A stretch of 64,000 nt of DNA from Pithys albifrons albifrons (taxonomy: Eukaryota > Chordata > Aves > Passeriformes > Thamnophilidae). The notes below the pieces were generated by a model. The model was not told the DNA's origin. It saw only the letters and a program-made list of their open reading frames with translations, and searched no databases. Location: positions 34,723,724-34,787,723 of the forward strand of contig NC_092463.1 in assembly GCF_047495875.1 (NCBI RefSeq). The letters are read 5' to 3'. Shown here in pieces: positions 47,244 to 60,600 of the stretch. Position numbers and translations under genes: made by a program. Positions within the stretch are counted from its first letter, which is position 1. Each line of letters opens with the position of its first letter.

Positions 47244-50200
47244 CTCTGGTTATGAAATACTGCCAGCATAGTCAGTGTTGAAGTGTAGAACATACAAGTT
47301 GTTCATTTGATTCACTGGGCATGAATGTAGGTTAGCCCTGGCTGCAAGCTGTCGATGTGCTTCTGTTCACCAGAAATTACTGGAAACTACAGACGTAAAG
47401 CTGTTTCAGCAACTAGGCCCAAACTTGTCACCAAAGATGTTCCTACAAATCTTACTGCTTACTGGAACAGATGAGTGCACATACCTGTCCAGTGGTGGAA
47501 ATTCAAAAGCTGTAATACAAGTCTGCAGTAAGTAGCAAAGCTTTGAGTCCAAGTACTCCACCTTGTAAAGTAAGCATGTACAAGAGAGTGCTTCCACTCT
47601 CTGACTTTTGCTGCGTGAGCTGTCATTTTACCAACAAATCATGTTTCACTGAGTTGGAAAGGTGAATTTCTTGACCTCTTACCAAATTCTGCTGGATTTC
47701 CATAGTAGCTTGATCTTGTTGACTAACTTTGGAACTACATGGTGATGTAGTTACATGGCCTTATTTTTTAGTGGAGCACATACTATGAGCTTTATTTTAC
47801 CTAAGTTGATGATACTAGCAAGGGCAAAACTTAAATCTGCATATTGTTCCAAAATAAATTATTGAAGTCCTATTATTCCTTTACAGAACCAGTTATTTAA
47901 CTTCATATGATTAATTTTCATTCAGTATTTTTACAGGTTGTTTTGAAGATTAGTCTTCCTTACTGAAAATAAAAAATGTTAGAAGTTAGGGAAAGAACAG
48001 ACCATTCTGGTCATCTAGTTTTGAGCAATTATAAATCTATTCCAGTAATTATTTTTCTGGGAGAACTGAGGCATATTTGTTAGAACCAACATAAAAGACT
48101 TTGAAGAATAGTTGGCCTCCAGTAGGTGCCAAATATCTAGACATTCCTTATTTGTGGCTGAAAACTTTGCCTGTAGATGTGCACCCTCATTGAAAGTAAT
48201 GGAGGTTATAGAATGTCATAATGGTCAACAGTATCCAGGAGGCACTTTTCCATGTACTGCTTCCTAAACAGTTTTCTTTTTATCATGATTACAACATGAT
48301 AATTAAATGAAGAATCTTGTTCAGTTTAGAATTATAGAAAATGTGGTGTAGATGCCAAATGAATGTGTAGAGCATGTTCATTTTGTATCTGAGTGATACC
48401 AAACCAGGCTACCTAAGCTATCACTAACACGTGTGGAATACTTTGTAATGTCCACTTCCTTAGTTACACTTAGTTACTGAGGAAGCCATGGATCAAACCC
48501 ATCACACCAGCATTCATCCAGCACCTATAAAATGGTCACAGGCATTGCCCTTCACAAAAAAATGCTTACTTACTTCTGTCCATTTCAGAAACTTGAGGCA
48601 GTGTCACTGTCACTGTGTGCTTTCCAGGTCTTCTGTGCCTTGAAGGCAGACTAGTTGTATTTCTTCATGTAGCATCCTCAAAGAACAATTCTACTCATGC
48701 TTTTGTACTTTTCTCCTGGTTTGAAAATGTGCAAATAATAAATAGGTCTTTCCGCTTCCCCAAACCTTGTTTTATAGAGGAAGTTAATCTTTCCACATTA
48801 CTGGGTCCTCTAGCTTCTTGTTAGCTGTTTACTTCATGTATGAGATGGGGTGTACGGCTCTGTGAGATGGATCTGTGCTACTGTGGGTTAGCTTGGAGTC
48901 TCTCAATTCACTATGCCACCTGTCAGCCTTCTGTTAGTTACAGAAGCTTTCTACCAGTGTAGAGCTTTGAAGAGAGCTTATGTAAGGGCAAAATTCAAAG
49001 TAGGTTTCACAAGAAGAAAATCAAGTTGTTTAGCCACATTCACAAACACACTACTTTGTCCTTATTTAGTCCTTTCTTATGCATGTCAAGTATATTATCT
49101 TTAATCATACTGTTACTTGGTAACAAAGTTTATCTCATAATTGTTCTACTTTTAAATTACTGTTCTTGTTCATTTGCTTTTCAAAGTCAAGGGCTCAGAA
49201 TCATAGTACAAGTTCTGCCTGAGAAACATATGTGGAATTCCCCAGGGGTTGTACTCCATCAAACTGCTCATGTTATTTGTTTTACATACCTCTAGCCCAA
49301 GTGTGAAGAAATTTGAATTGTTTCAAAGTGTAATGTAATCAAATCCTAGAGTTTATGCCTAAGGTAGAATAGGCAGCTCCAGAAGAGGTGGAAAAGCAGC
49401 AGTTACTTGTTTTAGCTGCGTGGGATAGATGGTCTTCCTGTTGTATTTTTCTTTTGTTACATCACGAAGAATGAACTTGCCCATGCTGTTGCTTTCCAGA
49501 AGCAGAAGTCAATTGGCCTCTCTGATTCCGAGATAATGAAGTCAAAGTGCTGCATTTTGAAGACGATAGGTTAAGGTTTTATATGAAGTAGAAATGCCTG
49601 TAATTACATCATTGGTCAATGACTAAACCTGCTTTCCTTTCTGGCAATTAGGTTACACTGAAAAACAGCCAGCCACGCACCAGATCACTGGATGGCCAGC
49701 TTAGCAAGTCACTCTGAAATTCCGTTGTTGAATCTTCAGAAGTTCAGTGCAACAGTAGTATAGAAAGGTTAGAGATGTGTCACAACTTAGGGAATAGTCC
49801 TTGCAGGGTACTACTGTCATGGTCATCAGCCAAGTTGCTGTTCTCTTGGTGAAAGTAACAGACTTTCACGTGTCAAATGGTACTATTTATTACCAGGTTA
49901 GGGTGATATGACACAGTACTTACTCTTTGAACTGTATTTGTATAGTTTGAGTATTTTCTCAGCCAATTTCTTTGGCAAGTTCTGGAGATTGCCAGGACTG
50001 GAGAGCAAATCTGAGAGGCAGACCCTACCCTGTTCCTTCTCCATCTCCCCTCACTGTCCAGATTCCATGTTAATACTCTTGGTGCTACCATGGGATCATC
50101 AGTGACTTAAAAGTATTTTCTTTTATCTCTTACAACATAACAACACTGTAGCAACATCATTCAAATAAACAGGATCAAATGTTGTTTTCTAAGGAAAGAC

Positions 50201-53200
50201 TGTCCTTTGCCCAGTAATCACTGCTGCTCTCTGCACCACTGGGCCTTTCAGCAGAGCTTGCCATGGAAGTGAAGGCATAACATATTGAACGAGAAAGAAC
50301 TAGTGAAACTCTAGCCAGAAAGTAGTACTATCCAAATATTTGTTAGGGAAGCCAGCTGATCTCTCAGGCATCAGAAAGGATTTATTGGTGCTAGGCAAGT
50401 TCTGCTTGCTCTAAAATCAGCTTGAGCTTACCTGTGAACACCATGCTGTTCATGAGAGAATATTCCAGGTTTGCAATAATCGTGTAATTGCATACAAGTG
50501 CTTTCTGCCCAACTGTTCATTAGACTGTCTGAAGCACAGTCTAAAGCCATCCCCAAGAGTACATTTTCATCTGGACTGCAGAGACAATAGCGCTGTTTGA
50601 GAGGCCAGTGTGCACCTCTGAAGCTTTTATGTTTGTGTGAAGTGATCCACTGACATATTAATGCTTTGTGTGCATACTGGAGTTTAGTGCAGGCCTTTCA
50701 AGATTCTGTAGAGAAGAAGGTCCAGAAGGATACTTTTTCTCCTGTAGTGCTAGTGAAAATTATTAACCTTTGCTTTTTTTTTCTTTGGAAGAATTTAGTA
50801 TAGTTTAAAAGTTTAGGAAGTGTATTCACAAATACAAGGCCTTGTTACCAGGCTTTTCACTGAAATCCACTGAATTAGTTCCTTTGGAAATGCTGAATTT
50901 TCTTTTGAAATTTTCCTCTTGGCTGGTGAAATTCCACAAAAATGAAAAATAAATCTTTGTACATAGTTGAAAGTAATTTTTATTCTAACTTCTTGGTGAT
51001 CTTTCAGCCTTGGCACCTTCTTGGTTTGCAGAGTAAAGCTTGCTAACATCTCTGCTTCCAAATTGTTTCTCAAAAGGTAGGATTTAAAACTGAAGTAGAA
51101 ACTCCCGCAGTTCTCATTTCTCTGGCATCAGCTGTGGTACCCAGTGATGCGCCTCAGTGTGGTTGTGCTTCTTTCCTCTCTTGTCTTTCCACTTCTCACT
51201 GTGATACCAGGATATCAAAGGCCTCCTGGAGTTTATGATGAGTGGGTCTGAATTTTGTGCTACTAAAAAACCCCCTAAAATCCTCTTCTTCATGGGTCTG
51301 TTCCACTTACTACATATCCAATTGTGTTTTCAGTGAAGGTGTCTACATCCTCATTCATATCCAGCATCATGTTGCTATTAGGCACTGCTGAGATACCTTG
51401 CAGGCAGCATTGGTTTAGGGCTGGACAAAGCCAGCCTGTCTTCTAAAATTATTTTGGGCAACTTTGCTTAAATGCCTAAGTTTCAGTCCTGGCTCCATGG
51501 AAAGTACTAAGTTGTGCCTTATTTGAACACAATCGTACAGTGGCATTCTTTTGCATGAGGCACAGGTCTGTTACAGGGACTCCCTGTAACTCTTCATTGT
51601 AGCTCAGACTAGAGTTTCTTTTTAATTTAAAAAATAAACAAAACTAAACAACAGCAAAAGACTGTGCATTTGTTTATATTGCATAGCTTTGGAGATCATG
51701 TTTGTACTGCTGGTATCTCGTATGATGAGGCATCAGCTCTCCTAGCTGAAGTGTATTGTCATGCTGGCAAAGCACTAGAAGGAAAGCCCATGCATTGTTG
51801 GAAATGACACTGGTCATGCAGCAGGGGACAATCTCTCGTTGCAGTGTGTAACAAGCCAGTGCCCAGTGGAGCTGCAGTGCTGGTAAAGTCAGACACGCCA
51901 GCATCTGCACTGAGATGCAAACCAGATTCCCAATTGCTGGGAGCTGCTGCCATCTCGCAACACTTGGAGCGATGGTAGAAATGCTAACCCTCCCCACCTC
52001 TCCCAATTACAGCCCAGGCAGTTATTTCCTGCCTCCTAAGAGGCAGCTTAGTAGTTGAGATGCGATTAGTGCTTGTAATTTCCTGGCCTCAAACCTTAAC
52101 CAGTGGCTCTGTTTCATCAGTAAGAAGAATTTCTTGCAGTCATATGTTTTTAAGGTACATTGATTAGGTTCATTCTTGTAGGGGGAAAAAAATAAAAGCA
52201 TTTAGTGTTTCCATACCTGCTGTAGGCCAATACGAAGCACTTATAAAAATCCCACCAAGATTCTTATACATACATGGGAGATATGTTGATTTTTTTTAAA
52301 GCAGAAAGAGAGGTTTGTAGGATGAGAAAATATGTAAATCACCTCAATTTTTAATTTTTAAAAATTTCCTATAGATAACAGATACTTGGAGGGAAAAATG
52401 TTGCATCTAGACTTAGTTTTGTTCTCTGGGCTATTACAGCTGTCATAAGTTAATTCTCAAGTTGTTTTCTCTGCATGAATTTTTGATAGCTGTATAGTAT
52501 AACGAATTAAGATTGGCTCTCTTTTGAAATTTATAATCTTGTTGAAATGACAGAGAGCTCATGTGGCATAAAAGGTCACTTGCTATGTTATATATAACTT
52601 CTTGCTTTCTTCTCCTACTGTTCTTGAAGGGAACTAAAAATGTTTTAGACAACAGATGTGGAACACATAAAATATTTGGAATGTGTGGGAATATGCTGAA
52701 GGACCACCTGTCCTGCAACGTAAAAGACAGAATCAGTTTGTAAGCACTGTTTGTTACACTTGCAGTGAACAGAAGGACTTGTACACTAAAAGTAAAGCAG
52801 AATGAAAATTGTGGGTTACTAGGTTGACTACTCAAGGAAACATAGGGAAGAAAGTTGAATCCACAAGTCTAATGCTTATTAATTCTTAGCCAATAATCCA
52901 CATTTGAGATTCCCTTAATAACTATAGCCTGGAGCAGTTAGTCTCAGGAAACTCATGGTTAAGAAGAAAAGAAGCAGAATTTATCTGATTTAGCCTAAAA
53001 TAAAGTATTTTATTTATTGTTTGACTACTTCTACTGGTTAGATCCTATCTATTTAGTTACTAATTAACAACAACTAGTAATGACTGCATAGGCTATCCTT
53101 TGTGAAAGCAACAAAACCCAATGAATTATTTACATACTATAGAAAACTATAGTTTTAATAATAATTTAAATATTTTAGAGGCTAAGGTTGTTGAGGTGGT

Positions 53201-53257
53201 TTGTTTCTGGTGTCCAGTTTTCTCCACTTTTACTACTTATTGCCTAAAGTTACCAAA
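47244..53257. other. Intronic sequence, no feature seen
   Basis: About 6 kb of unique sequence. The end (52860-53180) is particularly AT-rich. Open frames at 51674-52006 and 52443-52835 (both minus) carry no recognisable domain. Confidence 0.5.
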
Positions 53258-53297
53258 CGCTATTTCACAGATGAGGGAACAAAGGCACAGGTAGGAT
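53258..53297 (+). mobile_element. Possible MIR-like relic
   Basis: 'gctatttcacagatgaggga' followed by 'acaaaggcacaggtagga' corresponds to the MIR core 'attttacagatgaggaaac' with 'tgaggcacagagagg'. It lies inside a 144-codon chance open frame (53201-53635), which argues that the frame is not a gene. Confidence 0.5.
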
Positions 53298-54280
53298 CAG
53301 CGTGGAACATTTGCATTTCTTCGTTTGGAGGTCTGGCATGTGAGCACCCACGGTTCCTTACTATCTTTTTTCCTTCAATGATTTTTACAAAGAAGGATAT
53401 TAAAATTGAGATGATAGCTATTTCACCGCCTCAGGGAACAATTGTGGAGATAGGTAATGTTTATGATATTTGTCCCCTCTTTTCCTCCCTGCAACTTCTA
53501 TGGAACTACCATTGCTCTGGTCCAGGCTACAGTGCAAAGGGAAGGTATTGCTCAGTGCTTCTGCCCATGGGCAAGCTTCAGCTAGGAAACAGTCAGTACA
53601 TCAGGCTCTGCCTTAACCATGAAAATGATACATAAATCAGAAATTCAGAAACTTGGGATTCATCCCTTGTTTTATGAACTTTGGAAACAGTGAAGTTTGG
53701 TTACACTTAATGGCCCAGGTCTCTCTCTAAATTTTAGGTATGCATGTGAAGCTGTCCGTCAAAACTGAAATCTCTGTCTGATAGCACATATCCAGAGTTG
53801 GTGAATGAAACAACTGTTGATGCACTTTCTTGGTAACAATGACAGAAAAAGTAGGGACACACAGTTATCAGTGTTATCAGTGTTTCAAATATCAAAGAGT
53901 ACAATTCTCCCTGCCCTTGGATATAATGGCTCACTACTGTATACTATGCAAACAAACTACACGTACTGTGGGAACCACAACTTTAAATTTCTCAACTTTT
54001 TTATATGCAGAAATGCAACATTAATTATGCATTCTTACAATTAGAGTTCTTCTTCCTTTGCTAGAGGGAGATCTTTGATTAAAGGAAGTAGTTTTCAATG
54101 AGCCAGAGGAACTCTGATCTGTCCTCTTTTTCACCTCCCCTGAGGGCAAAGACCAACAGCTTGAGGGTGACCCCTTCAAGAAGTTTCACTGAAAAGGAAG
54201 ATGAGAAAGGCTGGACAGGCTCTAATGCTCTGCACTAGAGCCAGGAAAAGGCAGCTGTTTCTAGCCTTCCTGATGTTTGG
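53298..54280. other. Intronic sequence, no feature seen
   Basis: Unique sequence. Apart from the 144-codon frame covered under rejected items, nothing stands out. Confidence 0.5.
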
Positions 54281-54405
54281 AGTTTTTTTTGCTTGCCTCT
54301 TTTTTTGTTTGGTTGGGGTTTTGTTTTGTTGAAGGTTTTTTGTTTGTTTGGAGTTTTTTGTTTTGCTTTGCTTTGCTTTGGGGGTTCCCCCCTGCCCCCC
54401 TTTCC
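54281..54405. repeat. T/G-rich low-complexity tract with (CTTTG)n
   Basis: A long T-rich tract with GTTTG and GGTTTT units, a short CTTTG pentamer repeat near 54362-54381, then a G5/C6 run and a C-rich end. The several overlapping plus-strand ORFs here (Phe/Leu/Val-rich) are just translations of the simple repeat. Confidence 0.85.
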
Positions 54406-55349
54406 TGGTGGCAGAGATCTGGGCTTGCTGCCATATCTGTTTGTCTGTCTGTCTCATGTTGTTTTTCTCAGAGAGCTTCAGAGGCCAGTTGCCCATAGTC
54501 AGTTGCTGGGAACAGAGGTTGTTCCTTGTATCATCTTAACTCTCCACGCCAGTGTGTTCATGCTTGAATAGGAAACAGCAAGATCTGTCAAAATAGCCCT
54601 TTTCTTTAGGGCTTTGAGGCAGCATTCTCCATGGCCATCTGTTCCCTTTCACCCTTTTGGACAATGTTGCTATTTGAAACCAACCACTCTTTGCTCTTTC
54701 CCTTTCCCCTTACCCTCCCCCTTGCCCCCCTCAAATCTGGGAAAAAGGGAAAAAAAGTTGTTTCTGGCCCTGACTGACCTCTAGAGCATTCAACCATTTC
54801 TTAGTCCAAGGATTAAAAGTGGTATTATGCAATTTTTTATTTTTCATTGAGTTTAAAAAATATGATACATCTCAGGAGAGGAGAGTCCCTGCAGTCAAAA
54901 AGATCATTTTGGATTTATGTATTACTCTCCGCAGAGCATTTCAGTGTCCTGTCGCTGCCTGATGCAGACTACAGTGAAAACTTGGCACATCTTGGAATAT
55001 TTTGCATTATAGCAGGAATGGAAGGAACCTCCTATAGTTAAGATTGTATAACTGTTTCCCTTCTAACCTTCTGTCTTCAGTCAGTAAAGCTTATCAGAAT
55101 GAAATTTTCCAGTCTTGGTTGTTGTCCAAAATTGAATTTATTTGCTTAGTTCAGAAAAAGTCATTCCTTTTTGAGAATGAGGTGAAGAAAAAAGCATGTA
55201 CCTCCTCCACTCCAGGATGGGCGACTGTGCTGTGAAGAGGGGGACTGACTTGCTGAGAGCCTCCTGGAAAGTCTGTGTCAGTCAGGGAGTGAAGCCAGAC
55301 CTCTGTAATCCTCAGTCATTTTAACATCCTCCAAGTTATATACTGCCTC
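54406..55349. other. Intronic sequence, no feature seen
   Basis: Contains a CTTT/CCC pyrimidine-rich stretch at about 54680-54735. Otherwise unique sequence. Confidence 0.5.
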
Positions 55350-55367
55350 TGTGTGTGTGTGTGTGTG
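55350..55367. repeat. (TG)n microsatellite
   Basis: Nine TG units. A simple repeat. Confidence 0.95.
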
Positions 55368-57673
55368 CTGAAGCACATTAATATATATGCGTTTTCAGCT
55401 TTGTGGATGAGTCAGTTCTGAACAGCCCTAATGTACTAAAACGTTTTGTCATACATCTTACAGTGAGAGGGAACACATTTTCTATACATGGGTGTAAAAA
55501 AACCATGGAAGTGCCCAAATAAAGTATGGTCAGAAGCTACTCCAAGCTGCGATTGTGAAGGAACTCTTGAGTACTCAGATGCATTTGCTAGGTCTGTGTG
55601 TAGGGCTTGCTGGGCCAACTCAAAAGATACTTTGTTGGAGAAGAGGTTGCATCCTTCAGCCTGTGTCACAGACCTCTCTAAGCTGAGAAATAGTCTGTGA
55701 GGCCAATTCTGGCAAATGCAGATTTGTGGTTAAATACCAGTTAAGAAATGCCACAATCAACCCTGATGATAGTTGCTGTGAGAAATAATTGAATCCATTG
55801 TTCTGTGTTGGATAGGCAAAGCTGAAATTGCATATAGCATTTTTTACATTTAGCCTTTTCTAACTTTCATGTTTCTAGACATACAGCCACAATATTCTTC
55901 CAGTTCAGCTTTTGTGATGGATACTATTAACAGTTTGGACAAATCTGAACTCCAGATGTGAACAGCTATAATTTGCAAACAGTCATCTTTAGCCCCCAGA
56001 TGTTTGGCTGACCTCTCTTTCCATGTTTCAGGCTGAAAGAAGATTGTTTCATTCTGGAATTTCAGTTTTGATAACTCTGGCTCATGATCCAAGCTTTAGA
56101 GCTCTAAGACTGTTGTTTTCATTTACACCTAGAGGGAATTGTTCCAACTGTAATCTATGGAACCAGTGTTAACACTAAAGGAAGATAAATTTTCAAAGAA
56201 ATTATGATGGTCATCATGCAGAGTAAAACAGTTTGCTTTGTTGGAATTACAATCTCAACTTGAAGTAATATTTAACATTGATTTTTAAACACAGTCCTTA
56301 TAGTTAACAGCCCCACCCTGGAATCTTAATTATTGCATGTTTCAACCCTCTATATGAAGAAGTCATTCACCAAATTTGAAAATTGTTTAGAAAGAGGACC
56401 ACTATTGAAATACTCCTGTGCTCAGGAGTGACAAGGATATAAAACTTAATTCACTAGTTCAAATCCATGTAACTAGGCTGTGATCAGAAATTGTTATTCG
56501 CTAAGGTATTTTATGCTGAATATATTGAGAAAATCCACCACAGAATATCAATGCTAGTGTTAATTGAGCAAACTCAGGTACTGGCAGTGATCTGGCTGTA
56601 GCCGTACAATGCACTCTGTGTCTTCCTAGCAGAATATATTTACCAAGGAAGACCTTAGTGTTCATTTAAAACTAGCTTGCAAACACCTAATGTTCTTTTC
56701 CAGCTGCCACGTAGGCACACCATCACCCTACTCTTCAGGAGATAGGCAGCCATGTCAGAAACAGCCTGGTTAAGATAGTACTAACTGGTGCTTGTACTGG
56801 TCACTTTGATGGAGAACTCATTGTGCAACAGAAACTGGCCTATCTTCCTCCTACCCCCATCACCCTTCCATACCCTGACTCTCAGATGTACTTTAAGGTT
56901 CATTTTCTGACTGGCTCCTGCTTTGCCTGGAGTACTGCTGCTTTTGTCTGCACTGTGTCAGTTTTCTGGGTATGAGAGCTAAGTTGCCATGACACTGTTT
57001 CTTTACCAGAACATATTTTATGGAAAAAAAATGTAGACTGTGGGAATACAGTCTGTGTCTCAGACCACAGAATCCTAACATGGCCATATTGCTGTGAACT
57101 GCAGTTTCAGAGCTTCATTTCCCTCCCTTCCCCCACACTTGTATTAGCCTTTGTTCTACCTTTCTGGGATTCAGCCATTTAGGCTTCCAAGCTTTAGGCT
57201 GTTATAGGGGAGGGGTGAGTGTGGCAGCTGGCTTATTTGGTTCTAGTCTGGAAAGTTCGGAAGTGGCAAATCCAAATCATGGGTAAACACTAGCAGAGAC
57301 TGATAAAGTTCAGCAGCTGAGATTAACCATCCTGGGAAAATCAGATATCATAATGCCATAGCTGTGTAGGACAGAAGGCCAACGCTTGCAGCATGCATGC
57401 ATGTAATTCTAGCATTCTGCCCCCTCCCTCCTACATGCCTTCTGATTAATATCAATGATCTGTTTAATTCCCTGAGGGAACTTAACCAAAAAAAAAAATA
57501 CAGCAATAACTTGTAGCATGATTGGTGAGGTGATAATTAAAAGCATTTTCTGGATCACAGGGCCCTAGTATTGCCAGATGCCATGATTGGGCAAACTTTA
57601 TTTTTCAACCTATGCACCCTTTATATGTGCAGGCAGGCAGAATTCCAGATATGGGTTGTTTGGTGGATGTCCT
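55368..57673. other. Intronic sequence, no feature seen
   Basis: Unique sequence with a short GCAT repeat at about 57391-57402 and an A run at 57488-57498. A B-box-like 'gttcaaatcca' near 56457 lacks a matching tRNA body. Confidence 0.5.
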
Positions 57674-57684
57674 CCCCCCCCCCC
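57674..57684. repeat. Poly(C) run
   Basis: Eleven consecutive C residues, continuing after one T as CCTCC. Homopolymer, prone to sequencing error and slippage. Confidence 0.9.
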
Positions 57685-60600
57685 TCCTTAGCTCAGTGGT
57701 TTGGGATTTTATTTTCTAGTCTTGAAGAGAGTAGGAAGAAGTGACTGTATAGGGGAAGTTTGAAGGAAGAAGTTGCTTTACATTTTACTGGTGAACAATG
57801 TGGGAGAGAACTCTGGATAATAAGAGAGTGGTGTAAATTAGTGTAGTTCCAGATTTTAGAAAAAGAGGGAATTTCTCAAAGAGCACCATTAGAAAGGGAA
57901 GGAGTCTAAGCTGAGAGGTAGAGAAATTATCCTTGGTTATAGAAAGGAATTGACATAACCACTGTCTTCTACTTGGCACTGCAGCAATGACAGAGGGCCG
58001 GAAACATCACTTTGTGGTGTGGTGTTTGGCCACAGAGGAAGATCTTCACCAGTAAAAAGTATCTGTTCCCAAGGTTCTCAGCTTCACAATTCCATGTTTT
58101 GGGCCCTGTTTCAGGTGCTGAACCACCAGCTGTCTTCCCACCTCCACAGATCTCCTGAGACCTGATCATTTTGGTCATGGCTGGTAGACTGTCTGGCAAG
58201 AAATCAGATCAGCTGGATTTTTTTCATTTCTTAATGTCAGTTTCCTTTTTAGGTCAGTAGACAGGAGTCTCAGCTCTAGCATATGTGTGCTTCTCTTTCT
58301 GTCTGTTCCCTCTTTCTTGACTCAGAAGAGAATTGACATGAACTCATCAATTACTCTGGGGCAAAACACACTGATAACAGTAGGCATGCTGGTTTGATTA
58401 AAAGCAAACCAGTTCTCTGATGGACCCTTCCTACATCTTGAGCTGGACAGAGGTCCCAGCTGATTTTTTCGTGGTAGAATGATATTTAATATTCCTTATT
58501 TGAAAAAGCTTCTGATGTTCAGAGAATACTGAAAGTACTTATTTATACACAGTTTGTCTGGTCTGTCGCATATTTTGGTGTATTTCCTCTCAGCCCTTAG
58601 GGAAGATTCCTTGTAAGTGGGGAATAATCAGCAACAGCTAAGAGACTTGTAATCTGCAGTTCTCATGAAAAGAAGGTCTTTAGGTCAGGAATTATCTTTT
58701 TGTTCTCTGTTTGTCTAGTGGTTTGCATATTGCAGATGAGAGCTCTAGGAGTTGTCACAATAGAAATAATGAATGACTGTAAAAAAGACAGCAGAAAGGA
58801 TCTTAGTCTTGATCTAAATCAGATTAATCCTGCAAAAATCACCCAGAATGTGTATACATATACATAAAAATAAGGATAAACAAAAAAGTGTGAAAACTCA
58901 CCTGACTGAGGCACGTGAGATAAATAAACCATGTTGTCCAAAATGAGAAGTGACCTTGTTCCCTTTCTGTCACATTCACTGCTGTCTTCATCAGAACTTT
59001 GCAGCTGGAGACTGTAATTGGCAATTTTTGGTCTCTTGATGATGATGACTGAACTGAACAGTCTGTTTGTTGTAATCTCGAGTAGGCATTTCAGTGCCAC
59101 GGTAGTAGAATAGCTACAAACTAGCAGTGCTCAAAAAAGTTTCCATTGAAATAGATTTTTTTTAACTGGCGATTAGGAGGGGTTTACACTTAATATTGCT
59201 TTGTTTGCTAAGTATATTTTGATGACTATGCTATTAAAAAAATAGACATCATTGATTACTAAACAATTCCAACTTCCAGCTAAGATATTTCTACTTAATT
59301 AAAATTTGAAGTAAGATAGAGTAATCTGGGGTGGTGGAGGAGTGGTTGTGTATGTAGGTTTATGGATTTAGAACTAGGAATTTTTGGGGAGTAAAACTAC
59401 AGATTCCCTCTCTTAATAAAAGGAAGAGAATAAGCATTTTAAAATTTAGAATTTTCACATGTGCCCAAGCTTGATTTCTTACAGCAGCAACTGTTTTTCC
59501 TCCCATATGTCCTAAATAATAAAAGTAATAAATAATAAAAACTGTATGAAGTCAGTGCTGTGCTTTAGAATGTACCTTGACTGGCCAGTGCAGAGAGAGA
59601 GACCATCACCATTGAAGAGTAAGAGAATTAGTCTCTTTTTGACTAAAAAAAAAGCTGCACGTGGGAGTTTGAAAAGTGCTGTGGTTAGTTACTTCACAGA
59701 TGACTTTGTCCTGTGGGTTGTTTTTTACTGTGTGATGGGTTTTTCCCCCAGTGCACATTTTTATGCTTGTACTTTCTGATTAGGTGAGGATGGAAAAATA
59801 CATTAAGGGTTGAGTTGGGTTTTTTTTTCTTTTCTTCTGGTCTTATTGTTAGAGATCCGCACCAACAATACGGACTAAATGCAATGCAGGTGAAAAGCAG
59901 TGATCTTTGAGCTCTGCTAGTGAACCAGAAAGCTGCACAGCCTGAGCAAGAGGGAAAGTACTTTCATTCTTATTGCATGGTGTGACATTTTTGTTGAGCT
60001 CAGTAGTTTAATTCTTTATAATATTATCTTTGTACTTTTGTAGAGTTTTTTCCTTCTTTTTGCTAGATCTGGCTTTTATCAAGATGGTTTGATGTTAAGA
60101 TTTTAAAGATTTGAAGACTGGTTGCTTCTGTGTTTTGTTATTTCACTGTCATTTAGTGTGTCGATGCATTTGTGGCATTTGATGAGAAAAGATTTTTAAA
60201 TTACCAAATTAATAGAGATTGCAAAGAGGCCCAGTGGTGGAAATGAACCTGCCAGGCAATGACTCTTTCTTCTGGAAAGGCAAAAATCTGTATGAGAATG
60301 TGGAAAGCTTAAAATTCTTTGCTCTGTGCAGTTATAGCAACAAAGAACAGGTTTGGTTTTTTTTAACCAAGAGTATCATTACATTCTGCCTGTGAAGACT
60401 ATTTGCATTTAAAAATACTGTTTTTAAGAAGTTAGTTTCTTTTGATTCATGACACTGGTCTAGTTACCCAAATTTTCTCAGGATGAGACACTAATGAAAC
60501 TGAAGTTACTCTATAATTAAATCCCCTTCAGCCATATTTGCAACAACTGGGACTTGGTTACATGAGAATTCAGTCTCTAAAGTGTACCTCCTTATATGCA

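Noticed and set aside
53201..53635. 144-codon plus-strand open frame as a gene
   Set aside because: It has no recognisable domain and overlaps a MIR-like relic. Its composition follows the AT-rich intron, and there is no splice or promoter context.
54277..54571. Cluster of Phe/Leu-rich ORFs that look like membrane proteins
   Set aside because: They translate a T/G-rich low-complexity tract in several frames at once.
56455..56475. tRNA B-box-like string 'gttcaaatcca'
   Set aside because: No A box, acceptor stem or cloverleaf can be built around it at the proper spacing.
59030..59055. 'gatgatgatgactg' as another RTE-type tail
   Set aside because: It lacks the 'cttcgttggcgaag' stem and any element body. 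Three trinucleotide units are expected by chance.
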